Shown: piece by piece, positions 8,997 through 17,800 of the stretch
How positions within the stretch are numbered: the first letter of the stretch is position 1
Layout of the letters: the number at the start of each line of letters is the position of its first letter
Assembly: GCF_036345175.1 (NCBI RefSeq)
Contig: NZ_CP107780.1
Coordinates: 4,588,001-4,652,000 of the forward strand
Source: Streptomyces sp. NBC_00576
GTDB taxonomy: Bacteria; Actinomycetota; Actinomycetes; Streptomycetales; Streptomycetaceae
Direction of reading: 5' to 3'
DNA: 64,000 bases
Program-made: the position numbers and the translations under genes
Notes under the pieces: generated by a model
The model's database searches: none
What the model saw: the letters and a program-made list of their open reading frames with translations, nothing else
What the model was told of the DNA's origin: nothing

Positions 8997-11975
8997 ATGG
9001 CGAAAGCCCCCTTCTCGCGCAGAACACGCGCGTCCATATTCACCGCGACGGCCGGCCTTTCGCTGGCCGTCGCTCTGCTGCCCGGCGGCGCGAGCGCGGC
9101 CCCGGGCGATCCGGTGGGCCGCCCCGCGGCCGGCTCCGACACACCGGCAGGCTCTCCGGCGGGCTCCCCAGGGGACTCGCCGACGGCCGATGGGCTGGCG
9201 CCCATACCCTCGCAGCAGTCCCTGGCGCGTAGCGACGCCCGGCTGACGAAGGCCGAACAGCGCCCTGGCGTACGGCAGTTGCGCAAGCAGCTCGGGACGC
9301 AGGGCGTGCTCGAACTGGACCCGGCCACCGGTACCGCGCGTCAAGTGGCCCGGCTCGACGGGTACTTGACCTCGGCCAGTGGCGCCGACCCGGAGGACAT
9401 CGCCCGGGAGTATCTGCGGGCGCATCCCGATGTGTTCGGGCTCACCGCCGGTCAGGTCCAGGGCCTGACCCTGCGCAAGCAGTACACCGATGTCGCCGGG
9501 ATACGTCACCTCTCGTTCGTCCAGACCGTCGACGGTGTCCCGGTGTTCGGCAACGGTGTCAAGGCCAACGTCGCCCGTGACGGACGGCTGATCAGCGTGC
9601 TCGGCTCACCGGTGCGCAAGCTGCCGTCGCAGCTGGCGCCCGCCAAGGTCACCGGGACGCAGGCCAGGAAGGCCGCCGTACGCGATATCGCGGGCGCCAA
9701 GGCCGACGGCACCGCCGGCTCGGACACCGCCAAGCAGGTCGTCTACCCGGCCTCCGGCGGCACCGCCCACCGCGCCTGGCAGACCGTCACCTCGCCGGAC
9801 GGGCACGGCATGTGGCTGCATGTCGTCGACGCCGCCACCGGCCGGGTCCTGTACCGGCAGAATCTCTCCTCCGACCTGAAGGCCGCCGGCGCGACCGCTG
9901 CGGCGCCGGGCAGCGGGCAGCCGCTGTCCTCCTCGCCGGCCACGCCCCTGCGCACCGGGAAGGTGCTCGCCTGGGACTACTCCCCGGGCGCCGCGACCGG
10001 CGGCAAGCAGCACACCCGGCACCTGGACGCGCGGGGCTGGCTCCCGGTGGGCGCCAAGACGCTCGACGGGCCGATCGCGCACGTGTACAGCGACACGAAC
10101 GACAACAACAAGACGGACGACGGCGAGGAGATCACCCCGGCCGCCGACGGGACGTTCTCCTTCCCCTTCAAGCCCTTCACCGGTGACAACTGCGGTCCCG
10201 CGCCCTGTTCCTGGGACCAGAAGACGCCGTACTCCTGGCAGGCCAACCGCGAGCAGAACGCCGCGCAGGTCCTCTACTACCTGGGCAAGTTCCACGACCA
10301 CCTCAAGGCGGCCCCGATCGGCTTCACCCGGGCCGCGGGCAACTTCGACGGGCGGGACGGCGACGCCGTAGATGCGCAGACCGACGACGGCGCGGCCGTG
10401 AAGGACGGGCTGCCCGACGACAACCACGTGAACAACGCCAACATGGGGACGCCGCCGGACGGTCAGGCGCCCACGATGCAGATGTACCTGACCGGCGGAT
10501 ACCCGGGCTCCCCGGACTACAAGGTGCCGTCGGGGAACTTCGGTGACGTCGCACCGGTCGTGTACCACGAGTTCACCCACGGCCTGTCCAACCGCCTCGT
10601 GGTCGACGCCGACGGGGTCTCCACGCTCACCGGCCAGCAGGGCGGGGCCATGGGCGAGGCCTGGAGCGACTGGTACGCCGCCGACTTCCTGGCCGCCGAG
10701 AGGTTCATGAAGGACGACCCGCGCGTCGATGGCGAGGTGTCGATGGACCCGCCGGGCTGGCGGGGCGACCTGAGTCTGCGCTCCCAGCCGCTGGACTGCC
10801 AGGTCGGCTCCACGTCGGCCAAGTGCCCCGGCACGAAGGAGGCTGGCGCCGGCGGGTACACGTACGGCGACTACGGGAAGATCGCCGACGGTCCGGAGGT
10901 GCACGCCGACGGCGAGATCTGGGGCGAGACGCTCTGGGACCTGCGCACCGCACTCGGCAGCAAGCTCACCGAGTCGCTGCTGACCCGGGCGATGGAGCTG
11001 TCGCCCGCGAACCCGACGTTCCTCGACCAGCGCAACGCCATCCTGCAGGCCGACACCGTCGTCAACGGCGGGCGTGCCCACGATGCGCTCTGGCAGGCCT
11101 TCGCCCACCGGGGCATGGGCTACTACGCCGCCGCGTTCATGGCCGACGACATCCGGCCCGACGAGGACTTCTCGCTGCCGCCCGGCCCTGACACCCCGCT
11201 CGTCACGCTCGACGGCAAGGTGACCGACGGCGGGACCGGCGCCCCCGTGAGCGGCGTCACCGTCAGCATCAGCGGCCACGCGTCCGGCTTCCCCGGCGCC
11301 GACCTCTCCGCCGTGAGCGCGGCGGACGGCACGTACACCATCCGGAACATCCCTGAGGGCACCTACCGGAAGGTGTACGCGAGCGGCAACGGTTACGAGC
11401 CGCAGCTCCGCACGATCACCGTCAACTCCGGTGCCGCCGACTGGGCGTTGCTCCGGGACTGGTCGGCCGCCTCCGGCGGCGCCGAGATCGAGGAGTTCAG
11501 TGGCGCCGACTACAGCGACTTCGGTTGCGGACCCGCCGCTGTGATCGACTTGTCGGGCGCCGTCTGGAGTTCGGATGCCAACGGCGGGACCAACGGCACC
11601 GGGGTCGACCCGGTCCACACCACCGTACGGCTGCCCGTGGCCGTGGACGTCAGCGAACTGCGCGTCGACCCGACGGCGGGCTGCGGGGACGACCTGACGT
11701 CGTCCCTCGGCGACTACCGGATCGAGACCTCCACGGACGGCACCACCTGGGCCACCGCCGCGGAGGGCCACTTCGCTCCCGCCGACACCGGCCGGGAGAA
11801 CGCCGTGCCGCTCAACACGGGCACCGAGCAGAACGTCCGGTACGTCCGCGTGACGATGCTGGGCAACCAGGCTGCCGACAACGGCGTGGACTGCGCGCAG
11901 AACTCCGGCCCGTCGGGCTGCAGTTACCTGGACATGACCGAGCTCATCGTCAACGGCACGGCCCACCAGGGCTGA
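8997..11975 (+). CDS. Secreted M36 (fungalysin-type) metallopeptidase
   Basis: About 992 residues. A Sec signal peptide (hydrophobic core ATAGLSLAVALLPGGASA) is followed by an FTP-type propeptide (about 120-250), which acts as inhibitor and chaperone. The M36 zinc domain has HEFTH at residues 524-528 and the downstream metal ligand in GEAWSDWYA at about 554. A carboxypeptidase-regulatory-like beta sandwich (about 740-820) and a C-terminal discoidin-like domain (about 840-985) complete it. It should be an extracellular endopeptidase for scavenging protein. ATG at 8997 is preferred because the signal peptide starts there; upstream codons to 8892 are not signal-like. A strong hairpin follows the stop. 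Confidence 0.93.
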   Translation: MAKAPFSRRTRASIFTATAGLSLAVALLPGGASAAPGDPVGRPAAGSDTPAGSPAGSPGDSPTADGLAPIPSQQSLARSDARLTKAEQRPGVRQLRKQLGTQGVLELDPATGTARQVARLDGYLTSASGADPEDIAREYLRAHPDVFGLTAGQVQGLTLRKQYTDVAGIRHLSFVQTVDGVPVFGNGVKANVARDGRLISVLGSPVRKLPSQLAPAKVTGTQARKAAVRDIAGAKADGTAGSDTAKQVVYPASGGTAHRAWQTVTSPDGHGMWLHVVDAATGRVLYRQNLSSDLKAAGATAAAPGSGQPLSSSPATPLRTGKVLAWDYSPGAATGGKQHTRHLDARGWLPVGAKTLDGPIAHVYSDTNDNNKTDDGEEITPAADGTFSFPFKPFTGDNCGPAPCSWDQKTPYSWQANREQNAAQVLYYLGKFHDHLKAAPIGFTRAAGNFDGRDGDAVDAQTDDGAAVKDGLPDDNHVNNANMGTPPDGQAPTMQMYLTGGYPGSPDYKVPSGNFGDVAPVVYHEFTHGLSNRLVVDADGVSTLTGQQGGAMGEAWSDWYAADFLAAERFMKDDPRVDGEVSMDPPGWRGDLSLRSQPLDCQVGSTSAKCPGTKEAGAGGYTYGDYGKIADGPEVHADGEIWGETLWDLRTALGSKLTESLLTRAMELSPANPTFLDQRNAILQADTVVNGGRAHDALWQAFAHRGMGYYAAAFMADDIRPDEDFSLPPGPDTPLVTLDGKVTDGGTGAPVSGVTVSISGHASGFPGADLSAVSAADGTYTIRNIPEGTYRKVYASGNGYEPQLRTITVNSGAADWALLRDWSAASGGAEIEEFSGADYSDFGCGPAAVIDLSGAVWSSDANGGTNGTGVDPVHTTVRLPVAVDVSELRVDPTAGCGDDLTSSLGDYRIETSTDGTTWATAAEGHFAPADTGRENAVPLNTGTEQNVRYVRVTMLGNQAADNGVDCAQNSGPSGCSYLDMTELIVNGTAHQG

Positions 11976-11995
11976 CGGTCAGGGCAACCAGCAGG

Positions 11996-12035
11996 CCAGA
12001 GGGCGGCGTTCCGGCAACGGGACGCCGCCCTCTGG
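11996..12035 (+). terminator. Terminator after the M36 peptidase gene
   Basis: Near-perfect inverted repeat: CCAGAGGGCGGCGT pairs with ACGCCGCCCTCTGG around a 12-base loop, 20 bases after the stop. It may serve both convergent genes. Confidence 0.8.
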
Positions 12036-12075
12036 CATTCGCCTTCGGCAGGATGTGGCAACGGCCGAAGAAGGT

Positions 12076-12393
12076 TCACAGGACGGATTCGAGGTCCGCC
12101 ATGACGTCCTCGTAGCGGGCGTGTTCGAGGACAGCGCGTACGGCGTCCTCAAGGCTCGACAGTTCGGCGGACACCAAGTCCTCGGCGAAGATGCGGCCCG
12201 GGCGGACCCTGGCGTACGCAGACCAGGTTCCCGCGTCGGACGGGGTGACGTGGCCGATCGGAACGCCGCCGGGGAAGCCGTCGTCCACACATACGTACAT
12301 GGCGTTTGTGGCGGCGGTCCGTTCCGGCTCCGGGCTGAGGAAGAGCCGCCGCTGGTTCAGCAACCTCGTGAGAGACCTGTCGACGACTGCCAA
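12076..12393 (-). CDS. Small conserved-looking hypothetical protein
   Basis: 105 residues from a TTG at 12393, placed eight bases after a strong GAGGAAGG ribosome site; the longer frame reaching 13056 has no coding character upstream of this point. The protein is mildly acidic, with no signal peptide or membrane span. It contains a compact core (YVCVDDGFPGG, then WSAYARVRPGRIFAEDLV) and an amphipathic C-terminal helix. I do not recognise the family. It lies convergent to the peptidase gene and divergent from the broken SARP gene, with which it shares about 185 bases of upstream region. Confidence 0.6.
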   Translation of the reverse strand: MAVVDRSLTRLLNQRRLFLSPEPERTAATNAMYVCVDDGFPGGVPIGHVTPSDAGTWSAYARVRPGRIFAEDLVSAELSSLEDAVRAVLEHARYEDVMADLESVL

Positions 12394-12578
12394 ATCCGTG
12401 TTCCTTCCTCGGGGGGCGGCGGCCGTTCCCCCCGCCAACGGCCGCCGCCCGGCACAGCGCACCCTCCGGCGCTTCCCCACGGCTCCCCTGGGGTCGCGAT
12501 GGGCACTTGCAAACCTTCGCGGGAGGCGCTGCAATGCGGATGAAATTTCGATGATGCGCGACGGGGCGGAGGCTTCGG

Positions 12579-13156
12579 GTGGGCGCGGGATCTCCTCGGC
12601 GGCTTCGGTTCGCGGTGCTCGGGCCGGTGCGCGCGTGGCGTGGCGATACGCCCCTGACACTGGGGCCCGTGCGGCGGCAGGCCGTGCTGACCGCGCTGGT
12701 GCTGCGTCCAGGCGTCCTGGTGAGCCAGGAGCAGTTGCTCGACGCGGTGTGGGGGGAATATCCACCGAAAACCGGTCGCAGTGTGCTGCCCAGCTACGTC
12801 TACGCCCTGCGGAAGACACTCGGTCATCCCGTTCCGATCCACAGCGGACAGGGCGGGTACCGCTTCGTCGCCGACGGCGTCCGGCTGGATGTGGCGGAGC
12901 TGGCCGAGTGGCTCGACGGTGCTCAGCGGGCCAGGGAGGCCGAGGACCTGGACGCTGCGCTGGGCCTGTTTTCCAAGGCGCTCGACCTGTTTCACGGCGA
13001 GCCGCTGACCGGGCTGCCCGGGCCTTTCGCCGAGGCCGAACGGCGGCGCCTGTCAACCTGGCGAGAGGCCGCCTCCGCGAGGCGCGCGAGCAGTTCCAGG
13101 CCGTGATCGACGTGCACGAGGCCCGCGTTCAGCGCGCCGCACAGGCAGCGCGCTGA
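12579..13156 (+). pseudogene. Truncated SARP (AfsR/DnrI/RedD-type) regulator
   Basis: The frame opens with GTG at 12579 after GGAGG. It encodes an OmpR-like winged helix (FAVLGPVRAW, then QEQLLDAVWGEYPP and SYVYALRKTLG) and the first part of the bacterial transcriptional activation domain (AEAERRRLSTWRE, near residue 155). The reading frame then decays and stops at 13106. A different frame continues in TPR-like sequence (GRLREAREQFQAVIDVHEAR) to a stop at 13156. Intact SARPs run to at least 250 residues, often near 1000, so this looks like an internal deletion joining the N-terminal domain to a C-terminal TPR scrap out of frame. A truncated product might still bind DNA, but the activation domain is incomplete. 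Confidence 0.7.
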
Positions 13157-13165
13157 ACGAGGGGA

Positions 13166-14857
13166 TCAACTGGTCGCGCAGGCAGCCCCGTTGACGGTGA
13201 ACGCCGTCGGCGCCGCGTTCGTCGCCCCCTTCGCCCCGATGAAGCCGACCGTGACCGAGCCGGCGGCCGGGATCGTGGCCGTGTAGGAGGCGGGTACGAC
13301 GCTCACGGCGGCGCCGGTCTGGGTGGCCGTGCCGCCCCACATGTTGCTGATCGTCTGGCCGCCCGCGAAGGCGAAGCCCAGCGTCCAGTTGGCGAGGGCG
13401 GCGGTGCCCGTGTTGCGCAGGGTGATGTCGCCCTGGAAGCCGCCCTGCCACTCACCGACGACCCGGTAGGCGACGGAGCAGCTGACTCCGGGGGTTCCGC
13501 CACCCGGGGAAGTGGTGACGCTCACCGTGGCCGAACGTGTCGAACGGTTGCCCGCCGCGTCCCGCGCGTACACGGCGAAGGTGTATGCCGTGGCCGCGGT
13601 GAGGCCGGTCACCGTGACCGTGTTGGTGGTGGAGGCGGCGGCCGTGGTCTCCGTGCCGCCGCTCACGCGGACGATGTCGTAGCCGGCGATGCCAACGTTG
13701 TCGGTGGACGCGGTCCAGGTCAGGGTGGTCGAGGTGGCCGTCGTCGCGGATGCGGTCGGTGTGCCGGGGGCGGTCGGGGCCTGGGTGTCGGTGCCCGTGC
13801 CGCCGCCGTAGATCGTGGCCTCCTTGGAGGTCTGGGCGATGCCGTTGGCGCCGTTGAAGATGCGCTGGCCCCACGCGCTGAGCTGCTTCGGGTCGAAGCC
13901 GATCGACAGGTCGAGGATCGGGTCCGTGTTGCCGCTCCACGACCAGGCCAGATAGCCCAGCTTCAACTGTTGGGCGGTCGCCATCATGGTGTCTTCGTCC
14001 GGATCGCCCCACTGGTCGGCCGGACCGCCGAACTCACCGATGAGGATGGGGAGTTTGGCCGTGACGAAGGCGTTCAGATAGTCCGTGATCTCCGCCGCCG
14101 TGTCGAAGACGCTGTACATGTGGATCGAGAAGATCAGGTTGCCGGTGGTGTCGGCGTTGTACACGGACTGGGCGTTGGTGCGCATGACGTTCTGCCAGTC
14201 CTGGCCCCAGTTGGGCGCGTCCACCATGATCGTGTGCTCGAAGCCGGCGGCACGCAGCTTCTGTACGGCGGCGATGGTGGGGGCGGTCCAGCCGGCCGGA
14301 TCGGTGTTGCCCCAGGGCTCGTTGCCGATGTTGATGATCACGTAGTTCTCTTGGCCGGCGAGCACACTCTTGAGGCCGATCCAGTAGTCGGCCGCGTGGT
14401 CGAGCGTCCCGGCGGCGGCGTCCTCGCCGTAGCCGGTGGTGTCGTGCACCTCCAGTACGCAGATCAGGCGGTTGGCCTTGCACTGCGCGACGACGGCGGC
14501 CACGTCGTCGGCGCTGTTCTTGGTCCAGCGGTGCCCGTCGGCAAGGACGACGCGGACGGTGTTGGCGCCCAACGCCTTGACGTCCCTGAGGGATTGGGTC
14601 TGGGTCGGGTACCAGGTGTGGGCGTGGTTGACGCCCCGCATCACGAAGTCGTTGCCGTTGCCTTCGAGGAGGCGGCCGTTGGAGATGTGGAGGCCGGTGG
14701 CCAGGGCGCCGGGCGGCTCGGCCTGGGCCTGGGCGGAGGCCGGGGCCAGCGCCAAGAGGCCGAGGATCATGGCGAGTCCGGTCAGCAGGACGGTCAGGGG
14801 ATTCTTTCGCGTGGTGCTTCGCGTGGTGCTTCTTGTTGTGCTTCTCGTTGTTCTCAC
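13166..14857 (-). CDS. Secreted GH5 endo-beta-mannanase/cellulase with FnIII and CBM2 domains
   Basis: About 563 residues. A signal peptide ends near ASAQAQA. The GH5 catalytic barrel (about 50-350) has its acid/base Glu in GNEPWGN (about residue 180) and nucleophile Glu in LIGEFGG (about 275). A fibronectin type III linker (about 360-450) and a C-terminal family 2 carbohydrate-binding module (about 460-563) follow. The opening LHISNGRLLEG and VMRGVNHAHTWYP resemble subfamily GH5_8 bacterial mannanases, so mannan is the likelier substrate than cellulose. GTG at 14857 follows GGAG at five bases; the longer frame runs through the operator. A perfect CebR box lies 50 bases upstream, implying induction by cellobiose. 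The N-terminus carries three TTRS-like repeats. Confidence 0.9.
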   Translation of the reverse strand: MRTTRSTTRSTTRSTTRKNPLTVLLTGLAMILGLLALAPASAQAQAEPPGALATGLHISNGRLLEGNGNDFVMRGVNHAHTWYPTQTQSLRDVKALGANTVRVVLADGHRWTKNSADDVAAVVAQCKANRLICVLEVHDTTGYGEDAAAGTLDHAADYWIGLKSVLAGQENYVIINIGNEPWGNTDPAGWTAPTIAAVQKLRAAGFEHTIMVDAPNWGQDWQNVMRTNAQSVYNADTTGNLIFSIHMYSVFDTAAEITDYLNAFVTAKLPILIGEFGGPADQWGDPDEDTMMATAQQLKLGYLAWSWSGNTDPILDLSIGFDPKQLSAWGQRIFNGANGIAQTSKEATIYGGGTGTDTQAPTAPGTPTASATTATSTTLTWTASTDNVGIAGYDIVRVSGGTETTAAASTTNTVTVTGLTAATAYTFAVYARDAAGNRSTRSATVSVTTSPGGGTPGVSCSVAYRVVGEWQGGFQGDITLRNTGTAALANWTLGFAFAGGQTISNMWGGTATQTGAAVSVVPASYTATIPAAGSVTVGFIGAKGATNAAPTAFTVNGAACATS

Positions 14858-14906
14858 TGCGACTCCAGAAAGTGAGCGCGAAGAAACTTCAGCATCAGCG
14901 GAAATG

Positions 14907-14920
14907 TGGGAGCGCTCCCA
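14907..14920. promoter_or_regulatory. CebR operator upstream of the GH5 gene
   Basis: TGGGAGCGCTCCCA, a perfect 14-bp palindrome identical to the published CebR box of Streptomyces. CebR is a LacI-family repressor released by cello-oligosaccharides. It sits 50 bases upstream of the GH5 start codon, where it would block the promoter. Confidence 0.92.
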
Positions 14921-14959
14921 TAAACCCATCCCGGCAGGGACACGTCAAGGCGTCGCGCA

Positions 14960-15940
14960 TCATTCGGCACCGGATCGCGCACTGCGGAACGTACGGCGGT
15001 ACGCGTCCGGCGGCACGCCGATCGTGCGGTTGAAGTGGCGGCGCAGGGTCGTGGCCGTGCCCATGCCGACGGCCTCCGCGATGGCGTCGACGCTGTCGCC
15101 GGTCGCCTCCAGCAGCTCCTGCGCGCGCCGGATCCGCTGGATCAGCAGCCACTGCAGCGGAGTTGTGCCGGTGACGGCCCGGAAGTGGCGGCCCAGGTGG
15201 CGCGAGCTCATGTTCGCCCGGCGGGCCAGGTCCTCCACGGTCAGCGCGCGGTCGAGCCGTTCGATCGCCCAGGGAAGCAGTTCGGCGAGCGGATGGTCGT
15301 CCTGGACGGGCACCGGCGCGGTGACGAACTGCGCCTGACCGCCGGCCCGGTGCGGCGGTACGACGAGGCGACGGGCGACGGTGTTGGCGATCGCCGAGCC
15401 GTGGTCGAGACGTACGAGGTGCAGGCACAGGTCCATCGAGGCCGCCTTGCCGGCGGAGGTGAGGACGCTGCCGTTGTCGACATACAGCACATCCGGATCG
15501 ACCTCGACGAGAGGATGACGGGCGGCCAGGACATCGGTGTGCGCCCAGTGCGTGGTCGCGCGCCGGCCGTCCAGCAGTCCGGCGGCGGCCAGCACGAACG
15601 CCCCGGTGCACAGGGAGGCGACGCGCGCCCCCGCCTCGTGGGCCGCGCGCACCGCGTCGACCAGCTCGGCGGGCGGCGCCTGGTCGACGTCGGCCCAGCC
15701 GGGGACGATCACCGTGTCGGCGTACGGGAGTTGGTCGAGGCCACCGTCGGGCTCCAGCAGGAACCTGCCGACGCGCACCGGGCCCGGGCCGCAGAGGGCG
15801 ACGTCGTACCAGGGGTCGGACATGCCGGGGAGACCGGAGAGATCGGAGCCGAAGACCTCGTAAGCGGTGGCCAGTTCGAAGTGCAGCATGCCGTCGGTGA
15901 TGGCGAGCGCGACAGTCCTCGTACCCATGTCCATGTCCAT
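14960..15940 (-). CDS. GlxA-family AraC-type regulator (DJ-1/PfpI sensor + AraC HTH)
   Basis: 326 residues. An N-terminal DJ-1/PfpI-like domain (about 8-185) contains the nucleophile-elbow segment ASLCTGAFVLAAAG, and a C-terminal AraC/XylS domain (about 225-320) contains LARRANMSSRHLGRHFRAV and PLQWLLIQRIRRAQELLE. Three ATG codons in a row (MDMDM at 15940, 15934 and 15928) leave the exact start open. It is divergent from a saccharopine-dehydrogenase-like gene, and a 9-bp inverted repeat spans the shared region, so it probably controls itself and that neighbour. The ligand is unknown. Confidence 0.9.
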   Translation of the reverse strand: MDMDMGTRTVALAITDGMLHFELATAYEVFGSDLSGLPGMSDPWYDVALCGPGPVRVGRFLLEPDGGLDQLPYADTVIVPGWADVDQAPPAELVDAVRAAHEAGARVASLCTGAFVLAAAGLLDGRRATTHWAHTDVLAARHPLVEVDPDVLYVDNGSVLTSAGKAASMDLCLHLVRLDHGSAIANTVARRLVVPPHRAGGQAQFVTAPVPVQDDHPLAELLPWAIERLDRALTVEDLARRANMSSRHLGRHFRAVTGTTPLQWLLIQRIRRAQELLEATGDSVDAIAEAVGMGTATTLRRHFNRTIGVPPDAYRRTFRSARSGAE

Positions 15941-15974
15941 GTCCGGAATTGTATGGGGCGTGTCGTTCCGGACA
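15940..15974. promoter_or_regulatory. Inverted repeat in the divergent GlxA/dehydrogenase promoter region
   Basis: Perfect 9-bp arms TGTCCGGAA and TTCCGGACA separated by 17 bases. It touches the first possible GlxA start codon and lies 62 bases before the dehydrogenase start. The spacing would let a dimer contact successive major grooves. Candidate operator for the adjacent GlxA regulator. Confidence 0.5.
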
Positions 15975-16035
15975 CTCGTGCCGATCTGCCGGCGCCGTCA
16001 GGATGTTGGTCATGGAAACGCGACGGGGAGAAGCC

Positions 16036-17073
16036 ATGGGATCGGTGTCGGGGCAGAAGATTGTGGTGTTCGGCGCGTACGGGCACACCGGGCGCTTCGT
16101 GGTGGCGGAACTGCTGGACCGGGGGTACGTCCCGATGCTCTCCGGGCGCGACCCGGAGCAGCTGCGGGCGCTGGCAGCGTCCCACCCGGGGCTCGACGTC
16201 CGGCCGGCCTCGGTCGACGATCCGGGGTCACTGGACCGGGCGCTGGCCGGAGCGGCGGCCGTGATCAACTGCGCGGGACCCTTCGCTGCGACGGCCGCGC
16301 CGGTGATCGAGGCGGCACTGCGGGCCGGGGTCCCGTATGTGGACGTGGCGGCCGAGATCGAGGCCAACCTCGACACGTTCACGCACTTCGCGGAGCGGGC
16401 CCGTGCCGCGAACGCCGTGGTGATCCCCGCGATGGCCTTCTTCGGCGGCCTCAGTGACCTGCTGGTCACCGCGGCGATGGGCGACTGGACGTCTGCCGAC
16501 GAGGCGCACATCGCGTACGGGCTGAGCAGTTGGCACCCCACCGCCGGCACGCGCACCGCGGGCACCGTCTCCCGGGACCGCAGGAACGGGCGCCGGGTCC
16601 GTTACAGCGAAGGGCGCCTGGAGTACCACGACGACGCCCTGCCGACCCTGAAGTGGTCCTTCCCGGACCCGATGGGACCCCGGGAGGTGATCGGCGAGTT
16701 CTCGATGGCCGACGTCGTCACCGTCCCCAGCCACCTCGCCGTCCCCGAGGTACGCGGCTACATGGCTGCCGACGCGGCGAGGGAACTGTCGGCGCCGGAC
16801 ACCCCGGCCCCGGTCGCGGTCGGCGAGGACGGCCGCTCCGCGCAGACGTTCGTCGTCGATGTCGTCGTACGGGCTGGTGGCCTGGAACGGCGGGCGGTGG
16901 CGAGGGGACGGGACATCTACGCGGTCAGTGCGCCGCTGGCTGTGGAGGCGGTGACGCGGGTGCTGACGGGACGTACACGGACAGTCGGTGTCGCTTCCGC
17001 CGGGGCGATCTTCGACGCGGCTGATTTCCTGGGTGCTCTGTCCGGGCACATCTCGGTCGAACTTTTTGGGTAG
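16036..17073 (+). CDS. Saccharopine dehydrogenase-like NAD(P)-binding protein
   Basis: About 345 residues. The N-terminal Rossmann fold starts at once with IVVFGAYGHTGRFV, the GxxGxxG-type dinucleotide motif, followed by LSGRDPEQL and NCAGPFAATAAPVIEAALRAG, typical of the saccharopine dehydrogenase/trans-acting enoyl reductase superfamily. The C-terminal half has no recognisable catalytic signature, so the substrate cannot be named. ATG at 16036 is chosen because GGGAGAAG precedes it; 16012 is an alternative. Divergently transcribed from the GlxA regulator, which probably controls it. Confidence 0.82.
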   Translation: MGSVSGQKIVVFGAYGHTGRFVVAELLDRGYVPMLSGRDPEQLRALAASHPGLDVRPASVDDPGSLDRALAGAAAVINCAGPFAATAAPVIEAALRAGVPYVDVAAEIEANLDTFTHFAERARAANAVVIPAMAFFGGLSDLLVTAAMGDWTSADEAHIAYGLSSWHPTAGTRTAGTVSRDRRNGRRVRYSEGRLEYHDDALPTLKWSFPDPMGPREVIGEFSMADVVTVPSHLAVPEVRGYMAADAARELSAPDTPAPVAVGEDGRSAQTFVVDVVVRAGGLERRAVARGRDIYAVSAPLAVEAVTRVLTGRTRTVGVASAGAIFDAADFLGALSGHISVELFG

Positions 17074-17076
17074 GCG

Positions 17077-17303
17077 GCCGCGGGCAGGTCGACGTCGGTG
17101 TCGCGGGTCCAGTACCCGCCGGTCGCCGGGGCGGCGGGCAGTATCCCGTCCGGGAGGAGGCGGGCGAGGGATTCACGGACCAGGGGTTCGATCGCGCGGC
17201 CCCGTCGGCTCGTCCTCCGCTCCTTGATCCGGCTCAGCGTGAGATCTCCCCGCATCCCTTCGATCTCCGCCATGTGCGGATCCACGAACGCGAGCCAGAA
17301 CCG
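17077..17303 (-). pseudogene. C-terminal relic of an AAA/DUF234-type ATPase
   Basis: In this frame the sequence reads RFWLAFVDPHMAEIEGMRGD, then RGRAIEPLVRESLARLLPDG, GGYWTRD and DVDL. This matches the end of the archaeal-type ATPase/DUF234 family, whose C-terminal nuclease-like region has the same arrangement. The P-loop half is absent and the frame runs on into the end of the neighbouring dehydrogenase gene. Only a scrap remains; the homology is from memory of the family. Confidence 0.55.
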
Positions 17304-17310
17304 GCGCGAA

Positions 17311-17584
17311 CGCGGCGCCCAGGACCTCCGCGTCATCAGCGCCGGCGGCCGCGACGCCCTGGCCGAACTGCGCCGCCTGCTCGCCGTCATCGGCGACGAC
17401 AACGACCGGCCGCAAGATGCCCCGCTCGCCCCGCAGCCCGGCCTCGCCGACCTCGACGCCCTGCTCGACCGGGTCCGCCGCCGGCCTCGCCCGAGCCGGC
17501 ACCGGCCCGACGCACGACACGGGACTCGCCCGGTCGAGCCGACCGCGCCTCCGCCCGGAGTCGACGTGCCTTCCTACCGCGGTA
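17311..17584 (+). pseudogene. Relic of a NarL-type sensor histidine kinase
   Basis: The frame reads ISAGGRDALAELRRLLAVI, then APLAPQPGLADLDALLDRV, the dimerisation-domain end and linker of Streptomyces NarL-family histidine kinases. It then degenerates, with a faint PPPGVDVPSYR where PPGVDLAAYR would begin the ATPase domain. No start, H-box or ATPase domain remains. It abuts the inverted ATPase relic almost directly, so the two were brought together by rearrangement. The remaining bases to 17800 show no gene and should hold the promoter of the two-component operon. Confidence 0.6.
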
Positions 17585-17800
17585 CTACTCAGCACTGCCG
17601 TATTCGGTCCCGCGGTACCGATGACATACGCGTTTTCCCGCCTAGTTTGACGGCAGGTCGCACACGTCTGATCCCCACCGTGATCCGGCCGAACCCTCTC
17701 TCCCCAGCCAACCCTGCCGGTCCCGCTCCGGGCACCGCCTCCCATCGAACACAGCCGCCTGCGGAATCGACGCACAAACGGGTCCGAAAGGGAACAGGAC

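Noticed and set aside
9606..11966. A 786-codon open frame antisense to the M36 peptidase gene
   Set aside because: High-GC third-position bias leaves the opposite strand open. The sense frame has the signal peptide, HEFTH and domain order.
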